A stretch of DNA of 64,000 nt from Streptomyces narbonensis (GCF_014649015.1 NZ_BMSF01000004.1:398499-462498), one strand, 5' to 3'. Positions 8,280 through 17,068 are shown, counted from the stretch's first letter. Numbers and translations are program-made. Notes: generated by a model not told the origin, from the letters alone.

Positions 8280-9376
8280 GAGCCGACCGACTCGTCGCCG
8301 CCCTGCTCTTCCTCCAGACCAGGCAACGCATCACCGCCGCCGAACTCGCCGCCGAACTGGACGTGTCCGAACGGACCGCCCGCCGGGACCTCGAAGCGCT
8401 CGCGAGCGCCGGGGTCCCGGTCTATTCGCAGGCCGGCCAGGGCGGCGGCTGGTCCCTGGTCGGCGGCGCCCGCACCGACCTGACCGGCCTCACCGCCCCC
8501 GAGGTCCGCGCCCTGTTCCTTCTCACCGGCCCGGACACCGCCGCCGCGAGCACGGACCCGCGAACCCGCACCGCCCTGCGCAAGCTCGTACGGGCCCTCC
8601 CCGCACCCCTCCGCGAGGGCGCCGAGGCCGCCGCCCGCGCCGGGACCTCCGACGGCACCGACTGGACGGGCGCCGACGCGGAGGAAACCCAACTGGCGCC
8701 CCTCCAAAGGGCCGTGATCGAGGAGCGCGAGCTGCGCATCGGCTACGCCCGCCCCGGCCGCGCACCGAGCGAGCGGACCGTCCACCCCCTGGGGATCGCC
8801 ACGAAGTCCGGCACCCGCTACCTCGTCGCGGACACCGACCGCGGCCTGCGCACCTTCCGCGTCGACCGGGTCACCTCGGCGACCGAGACCGGCGCCCCCG
8901 CCGTACGCCCGGAGGGCTTCGACCTGCCCACCGCCTGGCGCACGCTCGCCGCCCGCATGGAGGACCGCATGGTCGCCGCGACGGTACGGGGCCGGGCGGC
9001 CCCCGGCACCGAACCGCTCCTCGAAGGCCTCCTCGGCGCGCGGATACGGTACGGGCACCCTGCCCCGGACGGCTGGACCCCCGTCGAGATCGACGGCCCC
9101 ACCCCCGAGGTGATCGCCGCGCAACTGGCGGGCCTGGGAGCCCGGGTGGAGCTCCTCGACCCCCCGGAGACCCGCACGGCCCTCGCCCGCATCGGCGCCG
9201 AACTCACCGCGCTGTACGGCGCCCCGGCCCCGGCACCGACACAGGCACAGGCACAGGCACAGACACCGACACCGGCACCGGCACAGGCACAGGCACAGGC
9301 ACCAACACCGGACACTCCGGAAGCTCCGGAAGCTCCTCCACGCGCACCGGTGCCGGCCGCGACACCGCCCGGGTGA
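8276..9376 (+). CDS. WYL-domain (YafY-type) HTH regulator
   Basis: The 366-residue protein has an N-terminal DeoR-like HTH (TAAELAAELDVSERTARRDLEALASAGVPV) and a WYL sensory region at ~120-230 (LRIGYARPGR, LVADTDRGLRTFRVDRV). A C-terminal WCX-like region follows. WYL proteins bind nucleic acid or ligands. It is coupled to the MFS gene through ATGA, so it may adjust exporter expression. After about residue 315 the sequence turns into a Pro/Ala/Gln/Thr repeat tail encoded by GGCACA units at 9239-9310, which looks slippage-prone. Confidence 0.85.
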   Translation: MRADRLVAALLFLQTRQRITAAELAAELDVSERTARRDLEALASAGVPVYSQAGQGGGWSLVGGARTDLTGLTAPEVRALFLLTGPDTAAASTDPRTRTALRKLVRALPAPLREGAEAAARAGTSDGTDWTGADAEETQLAPLQRAVIEERELRIGYARPGRAPSERTVHPLGIATKSGTRYLVADTDRGLRTFRVDRVTSATETGAPAVRPEGFDLPTAWRTLAARMEDRMVAATVRGRAAPGTEPLLEGLLGARIRYGHPAPDGWTPVEIDGPTPEVIAAQLAGLGARVELLDPPETRTALARIGAELTALYGAPAPAPTQAQAQAQTPTPAPAQAQAQAPTPDTPEAPEAPPRAPVPAATPPG

Positions 9377-9385
9377 GCCGCGGAC

Positions 9386-10633
9386 TCAGAAGATGTCGGG
9401 CGAGAACGGCCGCAGCGGCGTACGGAACAACAGGTCGGCGCGGGCCGCGGCGCCCGGGGTGATCTCGTCCACGCGGCCGAGGCGGGCGAGTCGTACGGCC
9501 GACTCGTCACCGAAGGCCAGCGTCCCCAACTCCGCTATGTCGAAGGCGAGATCGACGGAGTCGCTGGTGGTACGGACGCAGCTCGCGCCCGCCGGGGAGG
9601 CGTCGAGGCGGTAGCGCCCGCCCGACAGGCCGGCCGTGTCCCGCAGGTCGAGGACGAGGCTGCCCTCCACCGGATACGTCCGGCTCTCCAGGACCTTGAC
9701 CACGTCCAGGACCCGGACCCACAGCATGTCCACGTAGGTCAGCGTCTTCGCCGCCCGCGGGTCCGGAAGGAGCAGCGGCAGCATCTCGTCGGGCGCCCGG
9801 TAGCCGGAGCGGACCGTGGTGATCCAGTCGATCGAGCAGACGTACTGCCAGAGGGCGCGCTCGGCGGCCGGGGTGACGGCGATCAGGTCCCGTACGGACG
9901 CGGTGTTCACGGGCTGCTTGGCGTCGTCCCACTTGTCGTCGGCGGTGTAGGCGACGTACCCCTCCACCTCACCGGAGTCGGAGCGGTAGACCGCGTAGAA
10001 CGGCTCCGTCCACGGGTCGAGCTGGTACCCGAGACCGGTGCCCTTCTCCCAGCCGCGCGTGGTGCGGTCGGTGACCCCGGCGCGGACCCCGGCGAGCCTG
10101 CGGTACACCTCGGGGCCGATCTTGCGGATCTCCTCGCCGTCGGCCAGGTCGATCCGGCCCCCGCCCTCCGGGCGTCCCGTGCGCCGCGGGTCGAGGCCGG
10201 CCCGCCGTACGTCCACGCTCCACTCGGTGGTCCAGCTCGCCGGGCCGAAGCCGTACCGCCCGTAGATCGGGTACTCGGCGGCGATCAGCGTGGCGATCGC
10301 GTCGCCCCGCTCCTTCGCGGCGGTGAGGTCGGTGGCCATCATGCGGCTGAGCAGCCCCTGACGCCGGTGCGTCGGGGAGACGGTGACCTGGGTGACGGCG
10401 TCGGCGGTGAGGCTGCCGCCGCCGACCGTGCTGACCTCCTGCCGGAACGACCGGAAGGTGGCGACGATCCGGTCGCGGTCGAAGGCACCCTGCGTCCGGG
10501 GGAGGTCCACGTTCGCGAGGCGGTCGGCGACCAGTTCGTCGGTGACGCGGGGCGGTCGGAGGAACCCCGTCTTCAGGGCGAGGAGCCAGCCGGGGAAGTC
10601 GGATTCCGTCACCGCGCGCACGTCGACACTCAT
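9386..10633 (-). CDS. Eis-like GNAT N-acetyltransferase with SCP2-type C-terminal domain
   Basis: The 415-residue protein has the three-part layout of Eis enzymes: a GNAT domain with the acetyl-CoA loop [17 protein letters not shown] (~residue 85), a second degenerate GNAT domain, and a SCP2-like C-terminal domain. The PIYGRYGFG segment carries the tyrosine expected as general acid. The chain ends PDIF, so its terminal carboxylate could act in catalysis as in Eis. Eis acetylates aminoglycosides and other amines; the substrate here is unknown. Convergent with the WYL gene, 9 bp apart. Confidence 0.85.
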   Translation of the reverse strand: MSVDVRAVTESDFPGWLLALKTGFLRPPRVTDELVADRLANVDLPRTQGAFDRDRIVATFRSFRQEVSTVGGGSLTADAVTQVTVSPTHRRQGLLSRMMATDLTAAKERGDAIATLIAAEYPIYGRYGFGPASWTTEWSVDVRRAGLDPRRTGRPEGGGRIDLADGEEIRKIGPEVYRRLAGVRAGVTDRTTRGWEKGTGLGYQLDPWTEPFYAVYRSDSGEVEGYVAYTADDKWDDAKQPVNTASVRDLIAVTPAAERALWQYVCSIDWITTVRSGYRAPDEMLPLLLPDPRAAKTLTYVDMLWVRVLDVVKVLESRTYPVEGSLVLDLRDTAGLSGGRYRLDASPAGASCVRTTSDSVDLAFDIAELGTLAFGDESAVRLARLGRVDEITPGAAARADLLFRTPLRPFSPDIF

Positions 10634-10803
10634 CCCCCGACCCTACGCAGCACCGCCCCACGACCGCACCCGGGTTTCGGGGCCGCAGCCCGGCGGCCCC
10701 TCAGGGTCGGGGGCCCGCCCGGCGACCCGGCCTGATGGGGTCGGGTGTCCCACCGCCTCCCGGAGGCTGCCTCCCCCAGGCCGTATCCCTCAGGCCGCAT
10801 CCC

Positions 10804-11439
10804 TCAGGCCAGCAGGTCGTCGACCTGCGCCTCGCCCTCGCGGTAGCGGCGGGCGATCTCGCCGCTGCAGTCGTCCGCGGTCCGCTGGAGGTGCTGCCGG
10901 CGGCGCGAGATCTGCTGCTCGTACCCCGCGAGCCGCCCCATCGCCGTGTGCAGCTCCTCGTCCGTGCGGGCCGTGAGGTCCGACAGCTCGACCTCCGACA
11001 GCATCTCGGCCGCCAGCCGCCGGTACTCGTCGCCGCGCGGGGTCGACATCGTCACGTGCCGGGCCGAGCTGCGGTGCCGCGAGGGCACGTCCGCGAGGAT
11101 CTCGGAGAGCCGGTCGAGGACCGGGGCCTCCGGATCGGTCCGCCGCGCCAGCTCGGCCCGCAGGATGTCGATGCGCCCCTGGAGCATCCGCCGTACGTAA
11201 CTCAGGTCGGCCTCGTCGCTCTGCGCCTCGCGCCGCAGCGCGCGCAGTTCGGGCAGCCGCAGCGCGCCGAGGTCCGGCCGCGCCCGGTCCGCGAGGGCGG
11301 ACTCCGCGCTCCGCTGCACGGGTGGGCGCGATGTGATCGGGCTGCCGCCCACGCCTCCGCCGGGGCTTCGCCCCACGCTTCCGGCTCGGAACAGCGGTAC
11401 GGGGCCGGACGGTGTCGGCCCGGTGCCAGGTGCACTCAT
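10804..11439 (-). CDS. rsiG: RsiG, c-di-GMP-controlled anti-sigma factor for WhiG
   Basis: The 211-residue protein is a long two-helix coiled coil after a disordered N-terminus. It has two exact copies of the RsiG c-di-GMP motif E-x3-S-x2-R-x3-Q-x3-D: E76/S80/R83/Q87/D91 and E174/S178/R181/Q185/D189. In Streptomyces venezuelae RsiG holds the sporulation sigma factor WhiG inactive when c-di-GMP is bound. The ATG at 11439 is chosen for GAGGGGA eight bases upstream. It is divergent from dtd. whiG itself is not in the window. Confidence 0.93.
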   Translation of the reverse strand: MSAPGTGPTPSGPVPLFRAGSVGRSPGGGVGGSPITSRPPVQRSAESALADRARPDLGALRLPELRALRREAQSDEADLSYVRRMLQGRIDILRAELARRTDPEAPVLDRLSEILADVPSRHRSSARHVTMSTPRGDEYRRLAAEMLSEVELSDLTARTDEELHTAMGRLAGYEQQISRRRQHLQRTADDCSGEIARRYREGEAQVDDLLA

Positions 11440-11568
11440 GAGAATCGTCCCCTCGACCGGTGCGGAGCCGCACCGCCTGACAGGCATCGTGCCACTCCCA
11501 CCCGGGCACGTGCAGGCGCTCTGCACCCGTTCGGCCCCTTACTGTTCCCGGCCGGTACGTTGGGACGC

Positions 11569-11994
11569 ATGCGAGCTGTGGTGCAGAGAGTGGACGGCGC
11601 GAGCGTCGTCGTCGCAGGGGAGACCGTCGGAGAGATCGTCGGCGAGGGGCTGTGCGTCCTGGTCGGCGTGACCCATGACGACACCCCCGAGAAGGCGGCC
11701 CAATTGGCCAGAAAGCTCTGGTCCGTCCGGGTGCTCGACGACGAGAAGTCGTGCTCCGACGTGAACGCGCCGCTGCTCGTCATCTCCCAGTTCACCCTCT
11801 ACGGAGACGCCCGCAAGGGCCGCCGCCCCACCTGGAACGCCGCGGCCCCCGGCCCGGTCGCCGAGCCCCTCGTCGACGAGGTCGTCGCGCAGCTGCGGAA
11901 GCTGGGGGCGCACGTGGAGACGGGCCGCTTCGGAGCGGACATGCGCGTCTCGCTCACGAACCACGGCCCGTTCACCGTACTGCTGGACGTCTGA
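11569..11994 (+). CDS. dtd: D-aminoacyl-tRNA deacylase
   Basis: The 141-residue homodimeric enzyme removes D-amino acids and wrongly attached glycine from tRNAs. Both family motifs are present: [19 protein letters not shown], which holds the SQ-TL-GD pocket, and the C-terminal [12 protein letters not shown] with the cross-subunit Gly-Pro. Full family length, with the N-terminus [15 protein letters not shown] typical of DTD. Confidence 0.95.
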   Translation: MRAVVQRVDGASVVVAGETVGEIVGEGLCVLVGVTHDDTPEKAAQLARKLWSVRVLDDEKSCSDVNAPLLVISQFTLYGDARKGRRPTWNAAAPGPVAEPLVDEVVAQLRKLGAHVETGRFGADMRVSLTNHGPFTVLLDV

Positions 11995-12034
11995 GCACCG
12001 TCGGACGCCCGAGCACTGCCGGACGTCCGAGCAC

Positions 12035-13000
12035 CTACGGCTCGACGACCGTCTCCTGCGCGGCCGCCGTGTTCCCGGCGAGCAGCGGCGCGTCCACCGG
12101 GACGTTCCGCTTCACCAGGGCCAGGGCGATCGGGCCCAGCTCGTAGTGGCGGACGGCGCTCGTCACGAAACCGAGCTGCCGGCCCTCCTCGCCGTCGGCG
12201 GCCAGCCGGACCGGCGCGCCGTGCGCGGGCAGCAGCACCTCGCTGCCGTCCAGGTGCAGGAAGACCAGGCGGCGCGGCGGCTTCCCCAGGTTCTGCACGC
12301 GGGCGACGGTCTCCTGGCCCCGGTAGCAGCCCTTCTGGAGGTGGACGGCGCTGCCGATGAGGCCGACCTCGTGCGGGATGGTCCGGTGGTCGGTCTCGAA
12401 GCCGAGCCGCGGCCGGTGACCCTCGACGCGCAGCGCCTCGTACGCGAGGACGCCGGCGGCCGGGCCGTGCGAGGCCGCGAAGGACTCCAGGTCGGCGCGG
12501 GCCAGGAACAGGTCGCGGCCGTGCGGGGTCTCCCGTACGACGGCGCCTTCGGGGACCTCGGCGATGGAGCCGGCCGGGAGGTGGACGACGGCGATGTCGT
12601 CCGTACGGTCGGCCACCTCGACGCGGTAGAAGAACTTCATCGACTCCAGGTACGCGATGAGCTCGTCCCGCGTCCCCGGCTCGACGTGCGCCCACACGGT
12701 CTCGCCGTCGTCGACGAGGTAGAGGGCGTGCTCGATGTGCCCGTTCGCGGAGAGGATGAGCGCCTCGGTCGCCCGCCCGGGCGCCAGGTCCGTCATGTGC
12801 TGGGTGACGAGCAGGTGCAGCCAGCTCAGCCGGTCGTCACCCGTGACGGCGACGACACCCCGGTGGGAGAGGTCGACGAAACCGGAGCCGTCGGCGAGGG
12901 CGCGCTGCTCGCGGAACAGATCGCCGTAGTGGGCGGCGACGCCTTCGTCGCGGCCTTCGGCGGCGACGGCGCCGGGCAGGGACAGCAGGGGGCTCTTCAT
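12035..13000 (-). CDS. YgfZ/GcvT-fold folate-binding protein (Fe-S cluster maintenance)
   Basis: The 321-residue protein has the YgfZ signature KGCYRGQETVAR near residue 235, whose cysteine is essential in E. coli YgfZ. The upstream fold is GcvT-like (GFVDLSHRGVVAVTGDDRLSWL). YgfZ uses tetrahydrofolate to help repair or maturation of certain Fe-S enzymes. The ATG at 13000 is chosen because the fold begins there; the frame upstream is a low-complexity Gly/His/Arg run. The start lies close to the end of nur (33 bp from its stop, same strand), so the two may be co-transcribed. Confidence 0.88.
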   Translation of the reverse strand: MKSPLLSLPGAVAAEGRDEGVAAHYGDLFREQRALADGSGFVDLSHRGVVAVTGDDRLSWLHLLVTQHMTDLAPGRATEALILSANGHIEHALYLVDDGETVWAHVEPGTRDELIAYLESMKFFYRVEVADRTDDIAVVHLPAGSIAEVPEGAVVRETPHGRDLFLARADLESFAASHGPAAGVLAYEALRVEGHRPRLGFETDHRTIPHEVGLIGSAVHLQKGCYRGQETVARVQNLGKPPRRLVFLHLDGSEVLLPAHGAPVRLAADGEEGRQLGFVTSAVRHYELGPIALALVKRNVPVDAPLLAGNTAAAQETVVEP

Positions 13001-13032
13001 AGGAGCCAGCCTACGACTCGCCGAGCCGGACC

Positions 13033-13584
13033 TTACGTCCCGGTGGCCGCGGCCGTCCCGGCCGCTCCGGTAACCCCGGCCGCCCCAGTGGCCCCGGTGA
13101 CCCCGGCCGCCCCAGTGGCCCCGGTGACCCCGGCGCCCGAGGCGCCCCCGGCGTCCGCGGCCTTCCGTACGCACTCGGCGCACCGGCCGAAGATCGCGAA
13201 GTGCTTCATGTCCGTCTCGAAGCCGAAGGTCTCGCGGAGCTTCCCGGTGAAGTCGGCCGCCACCTCGACGTCCGCCTCGATGACCTCGGAGCAGTCACGG
13301 CAGACCAGGTGCAGGTGGTGGTGCCGGTCGGCGAGGTGGTACGTCGGGGCCCCGTGCCCCAGGTGCGCGTGGCTCACAAGACCGAGCTCCTCCAGGAGCT
13401 CCAGGGTCCGGTACACGGTGGAGATGTTCACTCCGGAGGCCGTCTTGCGGACCTCCGCGAGGATGCCGTCCGGGGTTGCGTGCTCCAGCCTGTCCACGGC
13501 CTCCAGGACAAGCTGGCGCTGCGGGGTCAGCCGGTAGCCGCGCTGCCGCAGATCGCTCTTCCAGTCGGTGCTGTCGGTGGTCAC
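13033..13584 (-). CDS. nur: Nur, nickel-responsive Fur-family repressor
   Basis: The 183-residue Fur-family protein has a winged helix (LTPQRQLVLEAVDRL to ISTVYRTLELLEELGLV) and a metal-sensing C-terminal domain. With start GTG 13584, H35, H88, H90 and H92 match the M-site of S. coelicolor Nur, offset by two. H72, H74 and H128 match its unusual nickel site. This set separates Nur from Fur, Zur and CatR. The structural cysteine pairs LVCRDC and GRCAEC are also present. Nur represses nickel uptake and a Fe superoxide dismutase. Beyond about residue 150 the protein ends in a Gly/Ala/Val/Thr nine-residue repeat tail not needed for the fold. Confidence 0.88.
   Translation of the reverse strand: MTTDSTDWKSDLRQRGYRLTPQRQLVLEAVDRLEHATPDGILAEVRKTASGVNISTVYRTLELLEELGLVSHAHLGHGAPTYHLADRHHHLHLVCRDCSEVIEADVEVAADFTGKLRETFGFETDMKHFAIFGRCAECVRKAADAGGASGAGVTGATGAAGVTGATGAAGVTGAAGTAAATGT
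13067..13134. repeat. 27-bp minisatellite encoding the Nur tail
   Basis: The unit beginning CCGGTGACCCCGGCCGCCCC recurs at 13067, 13094 and 13121 (last copy partial) with one base difference. Each 27-bp unit adds nine residues (GATGAAGVT type), so the frame is kept when copy number changes. Confidence 0.85.
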
Positions 13585-13681
13585 CACGCCTCCCAGTGTA
13601 GGAGTCACGGCCCCGGACCGAACCGGCCGTCCGGTCACCGGTCCACAGCCCCGATGCCATGGCCCCTCCCGACGCCACTCC

Positions 13682-13710
13682 GGGCCCACCGATCGACAGT
13701 CGGTGGGCCC
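13682..13710 (-). terminator. Hairpin terminator of the nitrobindin gene
   Basis: GGGCCCACCGA (13682-13692) pairs with TCGGTGGGCCC (13700-13710) across a 7-nt loop, in the gap after the nitrobindin stop. There is no T-run, as is usual in Streptomyces. Confidence 0.7.
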
Positions 13711-13752
13711 GGAGGAGGAAGGCGTGGGGTCGCCCTGAGAGCGATGACCGGT

Positions 13753-14325
13753 CTAGCGGAAGAAGGCGATGCCGTCGTCCGGCAGGTCGCCGAGGTTACG
13801 GGCCATCTCCGCGACCTCCTCGGGCGTCACGACCTTCTTCAGGTGCGCCGACATGTAGGGGCGGAGCGGGACCTCGGGGGTCGCCTTCTCGCCGACCCAC
13901 ATGAGGTCGCTCTTGACGTAGCCGTAGAGGCGCTTGCCACCGCTGTACGGGTCGGCGGCCTCGGTCCGGGCGACGGCGTCCGTCGCGAGGTCGATCTGCG
14001 GCTTCTGGTCGGCGAGCTCGCCGTACCAGATCTCGACGATGCCCTGGTCACGGACCATGACGACCTCGACCTGACGGTTCTTGTCGATGCGCCAGTAGCC
14101 GCTCTCGCTCTCCAGCGGACGGACCTTGTTGCCGTCGTTGTCGAGGACCCAGGAGTGCGAGTGGTACTCGATGAAGTCCCGGCCGTCGTGGCTGAAGGTC
14201 ACGGACTGGCCGAAGTTGCACTTCTCGGCGCCGGGGAAGTCGGAGACGCCCGCGCCCTCCCACGTACCGAGCAGGAACGCGAGGGGGACGAGGTCCGGGT
14301 TGAGGTCGGACGGGATCTCGATCAT
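13753..14325 (-). CDS. Nitrobindin-family (FABP-like) heme-binding protein
   Basis: The 190-residue β-barrel protein has the nitrobindin signature GTWEGAG at residues ~20-26 and later barrel strands such as FIEYHSHSWVLDNDG and GYWRIDKNRQVEVVMV. Nitrobindins bind ferric heme through a C-terminal histidine; AHLKKVV near the end could supply it. Proposed roles are peroxynitrite isomerisation and NO chemistry. The gene directly follows the 32-codon membrane ORF, 28 bp apart on the same strand. Confidence 0.88.
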   Translation of the reverse strand: MIEIPSDLNPDLVPLAFLLGTWEGAGVSDFPGAEKCNFGQSVTFSHDGRDFIEYHSHSWVLDNDGNKVRPLESESGYWRIDKNRQVEVVMVRDQGIVEIWYGELADQKPQIDLATDAVARTEAADPYSGGKRLYGYVKSDLMWVGEKATPEVPLRPYMSAHLKKVVTPEEVAEMARNLGDLPDDGIAFFR

Positions 14326-14353
14326 GAGCAGCTCTGGCGTTCTCTAGAAGTGG

Positions 14354-14452
14354 TTAGCGCTGGCCCTGGTACAGCTTCTTCACGGCCAGACCGGTGAAGG
14401 CGAGCACGCCGACACAGACCAGGGCCAGCAGAGCTTCGAAGAAAATGATCAC
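14354..14452 (-). CDS. 32-residue single-TM membrane peptide
   Basis: A GTG-started ORF with GGAG seven bases upstream (GAGGAGCACCCC-GTG) encodes a short hydrophobic helix. It begins VIIFFEALLALVCVGVLAF and ends with a basic tail (VKKLYQGQR), the usual layout of a small membrane protein with an N-out/C-in helix. It lies directly upstream of the nitrobindin gene on the same strand and is probably co-transcribed. Function unknown. Codon third positions are G/C-rich as in real genes. Confidence 0.7.
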   Translation of the reverse strand: MIIFFEALLALVCVGVLAFTGLAVKKLYQGQR

Positions 14453-14486
14453 GGGGTGCTCCTCGACTGAGCGGTGAAGGCGTAAC

Positions 14487-14523
14487 GGGCCGGACCCCAG
14501 CTTAGTGGGCGGGGGCCCGGCCC
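14487..14523 (-). terminator. Hairpin terminator after the three-paralogue operon
   Basis: GGGCCGG (14487-14493) pairs with CCGGCCC (14517-14523), extended imperfectly by CCCC/GGGG, between the stop at 14566 and the next minus-strand gene. Confidence 0.5.
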
Positions 14524-14565
14524 ACTCTGTGAGGTGGGTCTAGCAACGCGGCGTCACGGCCGGGC

Positions 14566-15432
14566 TCAGCCGAGCAGCTGCGCCTGGAGGACGACGGTCT
14601 GCCGGAAGGGCACGGTGAGCGCCCCGCCCTTCCGGGTCTGGGTGACCACCCCGAGCGTGTCGCCTGCCGAGATGTGGGCCCAGCGGGTCTCCTCCGGACC
14701 GTGCGGCTTCTTCTCCCCGTACGCGTACGCCGTCACGTCCGGCACCTGGACGTCTCCCGACACCCCTTCGAGGATCTCGCCCTCGGCCACCCCGACGGGC
14801 AGCGCCTCGTCCGTCTCGCCGGACTTCAGGGCGTCGCCCCTGAACTGGTCGGCGTAGCCGACGGAGGAGAACTTCAGCAGGAGGACGCTGGTCCTCGTGC
14901 CGTCCGGCATCGTCCAGGCACGGCCCGTGACGTGGCGCAGGGCCGTGTCGGCGAGGGCCTGCTTCACCCGTGCCCGCTGCTCCTCCCCGTACCCCGCGAG
15001 GAAGGCGTCCTCGGAGACCCAGCCGCCGTTCACCTTCGGGTCGACGGTGGCGCCCGCGGGGGCGGGCAGCAGCAGCTGCCGCACGTCGGCGTAGTGGATC
15101 TCGGCCTCGTTGCCCGCGGTGAAGGGCCGCGGCCGGTCCGCCGGGAGGGCGGGCAGCCGCAGCTTCGGGTACTCCCAGCGGCCGTCGCTCTCGGTCGCGA
15201 GACCGGGCACCTCGGTCCGGTCGAGTGCGGTGATCCCCATCGCCGTACCGGCTCCCACGCCGCCGCACACGGCGACGGCGGCCGTCCAGCGGGCGATCGC
15301 CCACAGGACGCGGCGGGTCCGACCAGGGGCGGTCGGGGTCGGGTCAGCGGAAGGGACCTCCTGCGCCTGGGCGAGGAGGGGAGGCTCCGGGGCCGGAGTC
15401 GGCGCCGTCGTCTCGGTCAGCGGCTCGGTCAT
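14566..15432 (-). CDS. Anchored protein of unknown function, paralogue 3 of 3
   Basis: The 288-residue protein has a Pro/Thr-rich cytoplasmic N-terminus, one TM helix at ~55-75 (AVAVCGGVGAGTAMGITAL) and an extracellular domain. The domain opens with YPKLRLPALP and continues with VRQLLLPAPAGATVDPK. The LLLP-x-P-x-G block and the general plan recur in the two genes upstream, so the three look like diverged duplicates. The ATG overlaps the preceding stop (ATGA) with GGGGGAG upstream. No enzyme motif is seen. Confidence 0.75.
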   Translation of the reverse strand: MTEPLTETTAPTPAPEPPLLAQAQEVPSADPTPTAPGRTRRVLWAIARWTAAVAVCGGVGAGTAMGITALDRTEVPGLATESDGRWEYPKLRLPALPADRPRPFTAGNEAEIHYADVRQLLLPAPAGATVDPKVNGGWVSEDAFLAGYGEEQRARVKQALADTALRHVTGRAWTMPDGTRTSVLLLKFSSVGYADQFRGDALKSGETDEALPVGVAEGEILEGVSGDVQVPDVTAYAYGEKKPHGPEETRWAHISAGDTLGVVTQTRKGGALTVPFRQTVVLQAQLLG

Positions 15433-16220
15433 ACGTACTCCCCCGGGGACTCGATGTGGCTGAGCTGCTTCTCCAGGAGGTCCGCCACGGCCCTCCTGTG
15501 GTGTTCGTCGGCTCCGGCCGACGAAGCGGAGACCAGGACCTCGCCGTCGTACGCCGAGCAGGTCAGGCCCCTCAGCCGGTCGTCCCACTGCTCCTCGTCC
15601 TCGGGGTCCGTCGGCTTCGGGGGATCGGGCAGCACGAAGCAGGCGGTGTTCTTCGCGTGGTCCTTGATCTTCGGCCCCTTGGCGAGGTCGAGGACCTCGG
15701 CCAGGTCCTTCTGCGTCTCGAAGAGCTGCCGGACCGACTTCTTGTCCTTCATGCGCAGGACGAACACCTCGACGTGGAGGAGGTTGTCCCGCGAGGCGTA
15801 CGAGCGCATCGCCATGCCCTTGATGCCGAGCTTGTCGATGCTCTTCTCGTACGCGCGGCGCTCCTTGCCGTAGAAACCCTTGTTCGTCCGCTTGAGGACG
15901 GCGACGGCCTCCTCGGCCGAGACCTCGTGGTCGTTGCCCTCCCCGTCGATGTCCGCCCCGAGCGCGTAGCCGTCCGGAACGGGCAGCAGGAGCTTGCTCA
16001 GCGGTGTGGAGCCGCGGCCCCTGTCGAAGCCGGCGGCGGGGTCCGCCGGGGTCGCGGTCGCGGTCGGATCCGCCCAGGCCACGGTGGGGGCGGTCCGGTC
16101 GGCGCCGTCGACGGTGACGGCGGTGTACGCGACACCGCCGCCGACGGCCCCGAGCACCAGCACCCCGGTCAGCACGTTCGCCAGGATCCGGCGTTTGCGG
16201 TTCACGGTCTTGTCGGTCAC
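15429..16220 (-). CDS. Anchored protein of unknown function, paralogue 2 of 3
   Basis: The 263-residue protein has a short basic N-terminus (DKTVNRKRR), one TM helix (~12-33), and an outside domain starting STPLSKLLLPVPDGYALGADID. The LLLP-x-P block matches its neighbours. It has two cysteines (NTACFVLPD and GLTCSAYDG) that could form a disulfide. Start GTG overlaps the upstream stop (GTGA). No known family recognised. Confidence 0.75.
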   Translation of the reverse strand: MTDKTVNRKRRILANVLTGVLVLGAVGGGVAYTAVTVDGADRTAPTVAWADPTATATPADPAAGFDRGRGSTPLSKLLLPVPDGYALGADIDGEGNDHEVSAEEAVAVLKRTNKGFYGKERRAYEKSIDKLGIKGMAMRSYASRDNLLHVEVFVLRMKDKKSVRQLFETQKDLAEVLDLAKGPKIKDHAKNTACFVLPDPPKPTDPEDEEQWDDRLRGLTCSAYDGEVLVSASSAGADEHHRRAVADLLEKQLSHIESPGEYV

Positions 16221-17068
16221 AGGCGCTCCAGCTGCCGCTCGGCCAGAGAACGAATCTCCTTCTCGGCGATCTTCCGTTGGTCGGACATGAGGATCTCGAT
16301 CGCGATGTCCCCGCGCTGGATGAAGGCCCGGGCCTGGTGGTAGTCCAGGTATCCCGCCCTGCGGTGCACCGGGTAGACGAAGTACCGGCCGTTGCCCGAG
16401 CCCTTCACCTCCACACCCTCGGCGCCGGCCCCGAGCTCGCGCGTCGCGATGAGCTGCTGGCCCTCCACGTAGTCCTGAGCGCCGATCAGCGAGCCGGGGC
16501 GGTACTGGATGAGGTTGATCGTGACGGACTTGAGCTCGCCCGTCCGCCATGAGCGCGTCGCGATGCGCCGGATGCCCGATTCGAGCTGTTCCTCCAGCGC
16601 TCCGCCAGGACGGGTGAAGTCCGTGACGTACTCCGGCAGCGACTGCCATCCGTCCACGCCGTCGGCCCGCGCACCCTTCGGACGCGGCAGGAGCAGCTTC
16701 CGCAGATCGCCGTTCGCCTTCACCTGACGGTCCTCTGCGGCGGAGAGCGGCTCGGGCTCCTGCCCCTTCGGGAGCGGCTTCGGGTAGGCGAGATCCGGCT
16801 GGTTCAGCGCGGGCAGTGGCGTCGGTTCGCGCTCGGCCTGGATGCCGTAGCCGGTGGCGGTGCCGCCGACGAGGCCGAGGACGGCGGCCACGGCGATCAG
16901 CCCGACCGTACGGAGGGCACGGCGGCGCGGTCGTACGGTCGGCGGTGTGTCCGGGGACACATCCTGCGCGTCGTCCCGTCGGGAGACCGGAAGAGACGGT
17001 TCCGACCCGGACTCCGGCTCCGGCGGTGGTGCCGTATCCGGATTTTGGACACTTTCTTCGATGCTCAA
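16217..17068 (-). CDS. Anchored protein of unknown function, paralogue 1 of 3
   Basis: The 283-residue protein begins at a TTG (17068) behind GGGGGGA. The N-terminus is acidic and Pro-rich, then an Arg-rich stop-transfer (RPRRRALR), a TM helix around 55-75, and an outer domain with LAYPKPLPKGQ and LRKLLLPRPKGARADGVDGW. It is first gene of the three-gene coupled operon and divergent from the DsrE-like gene. The tandem arrangement suggests the products work side by side at the cell surface. Confidence 0.75.
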   Translation of the reverse strand: MSIEESVQNPDTAPPPEPESGSEPSLPVSRRDDAQDVSPDTPPTVRPRRRALRTVGLIAVAAVLGLVGGTATGYGIQAEREPTPLPALNQPDLAYPKPLPKGQEPEPLSAAEDRQVKANGDLRKLLLPRPKGARADGVDGWQSLPEYVTDFTRPGGALEEQLESGIRRIATRSWRTGELKSVTINLIQYRPGSLIGAQDYVEGQQLIATRELGAGAEGVEVKGSGNGRYFVYPVHRRAGYLDYHQARAFIQRGDIAIEILMSDQRKIAEKEIRSLAERQLERL

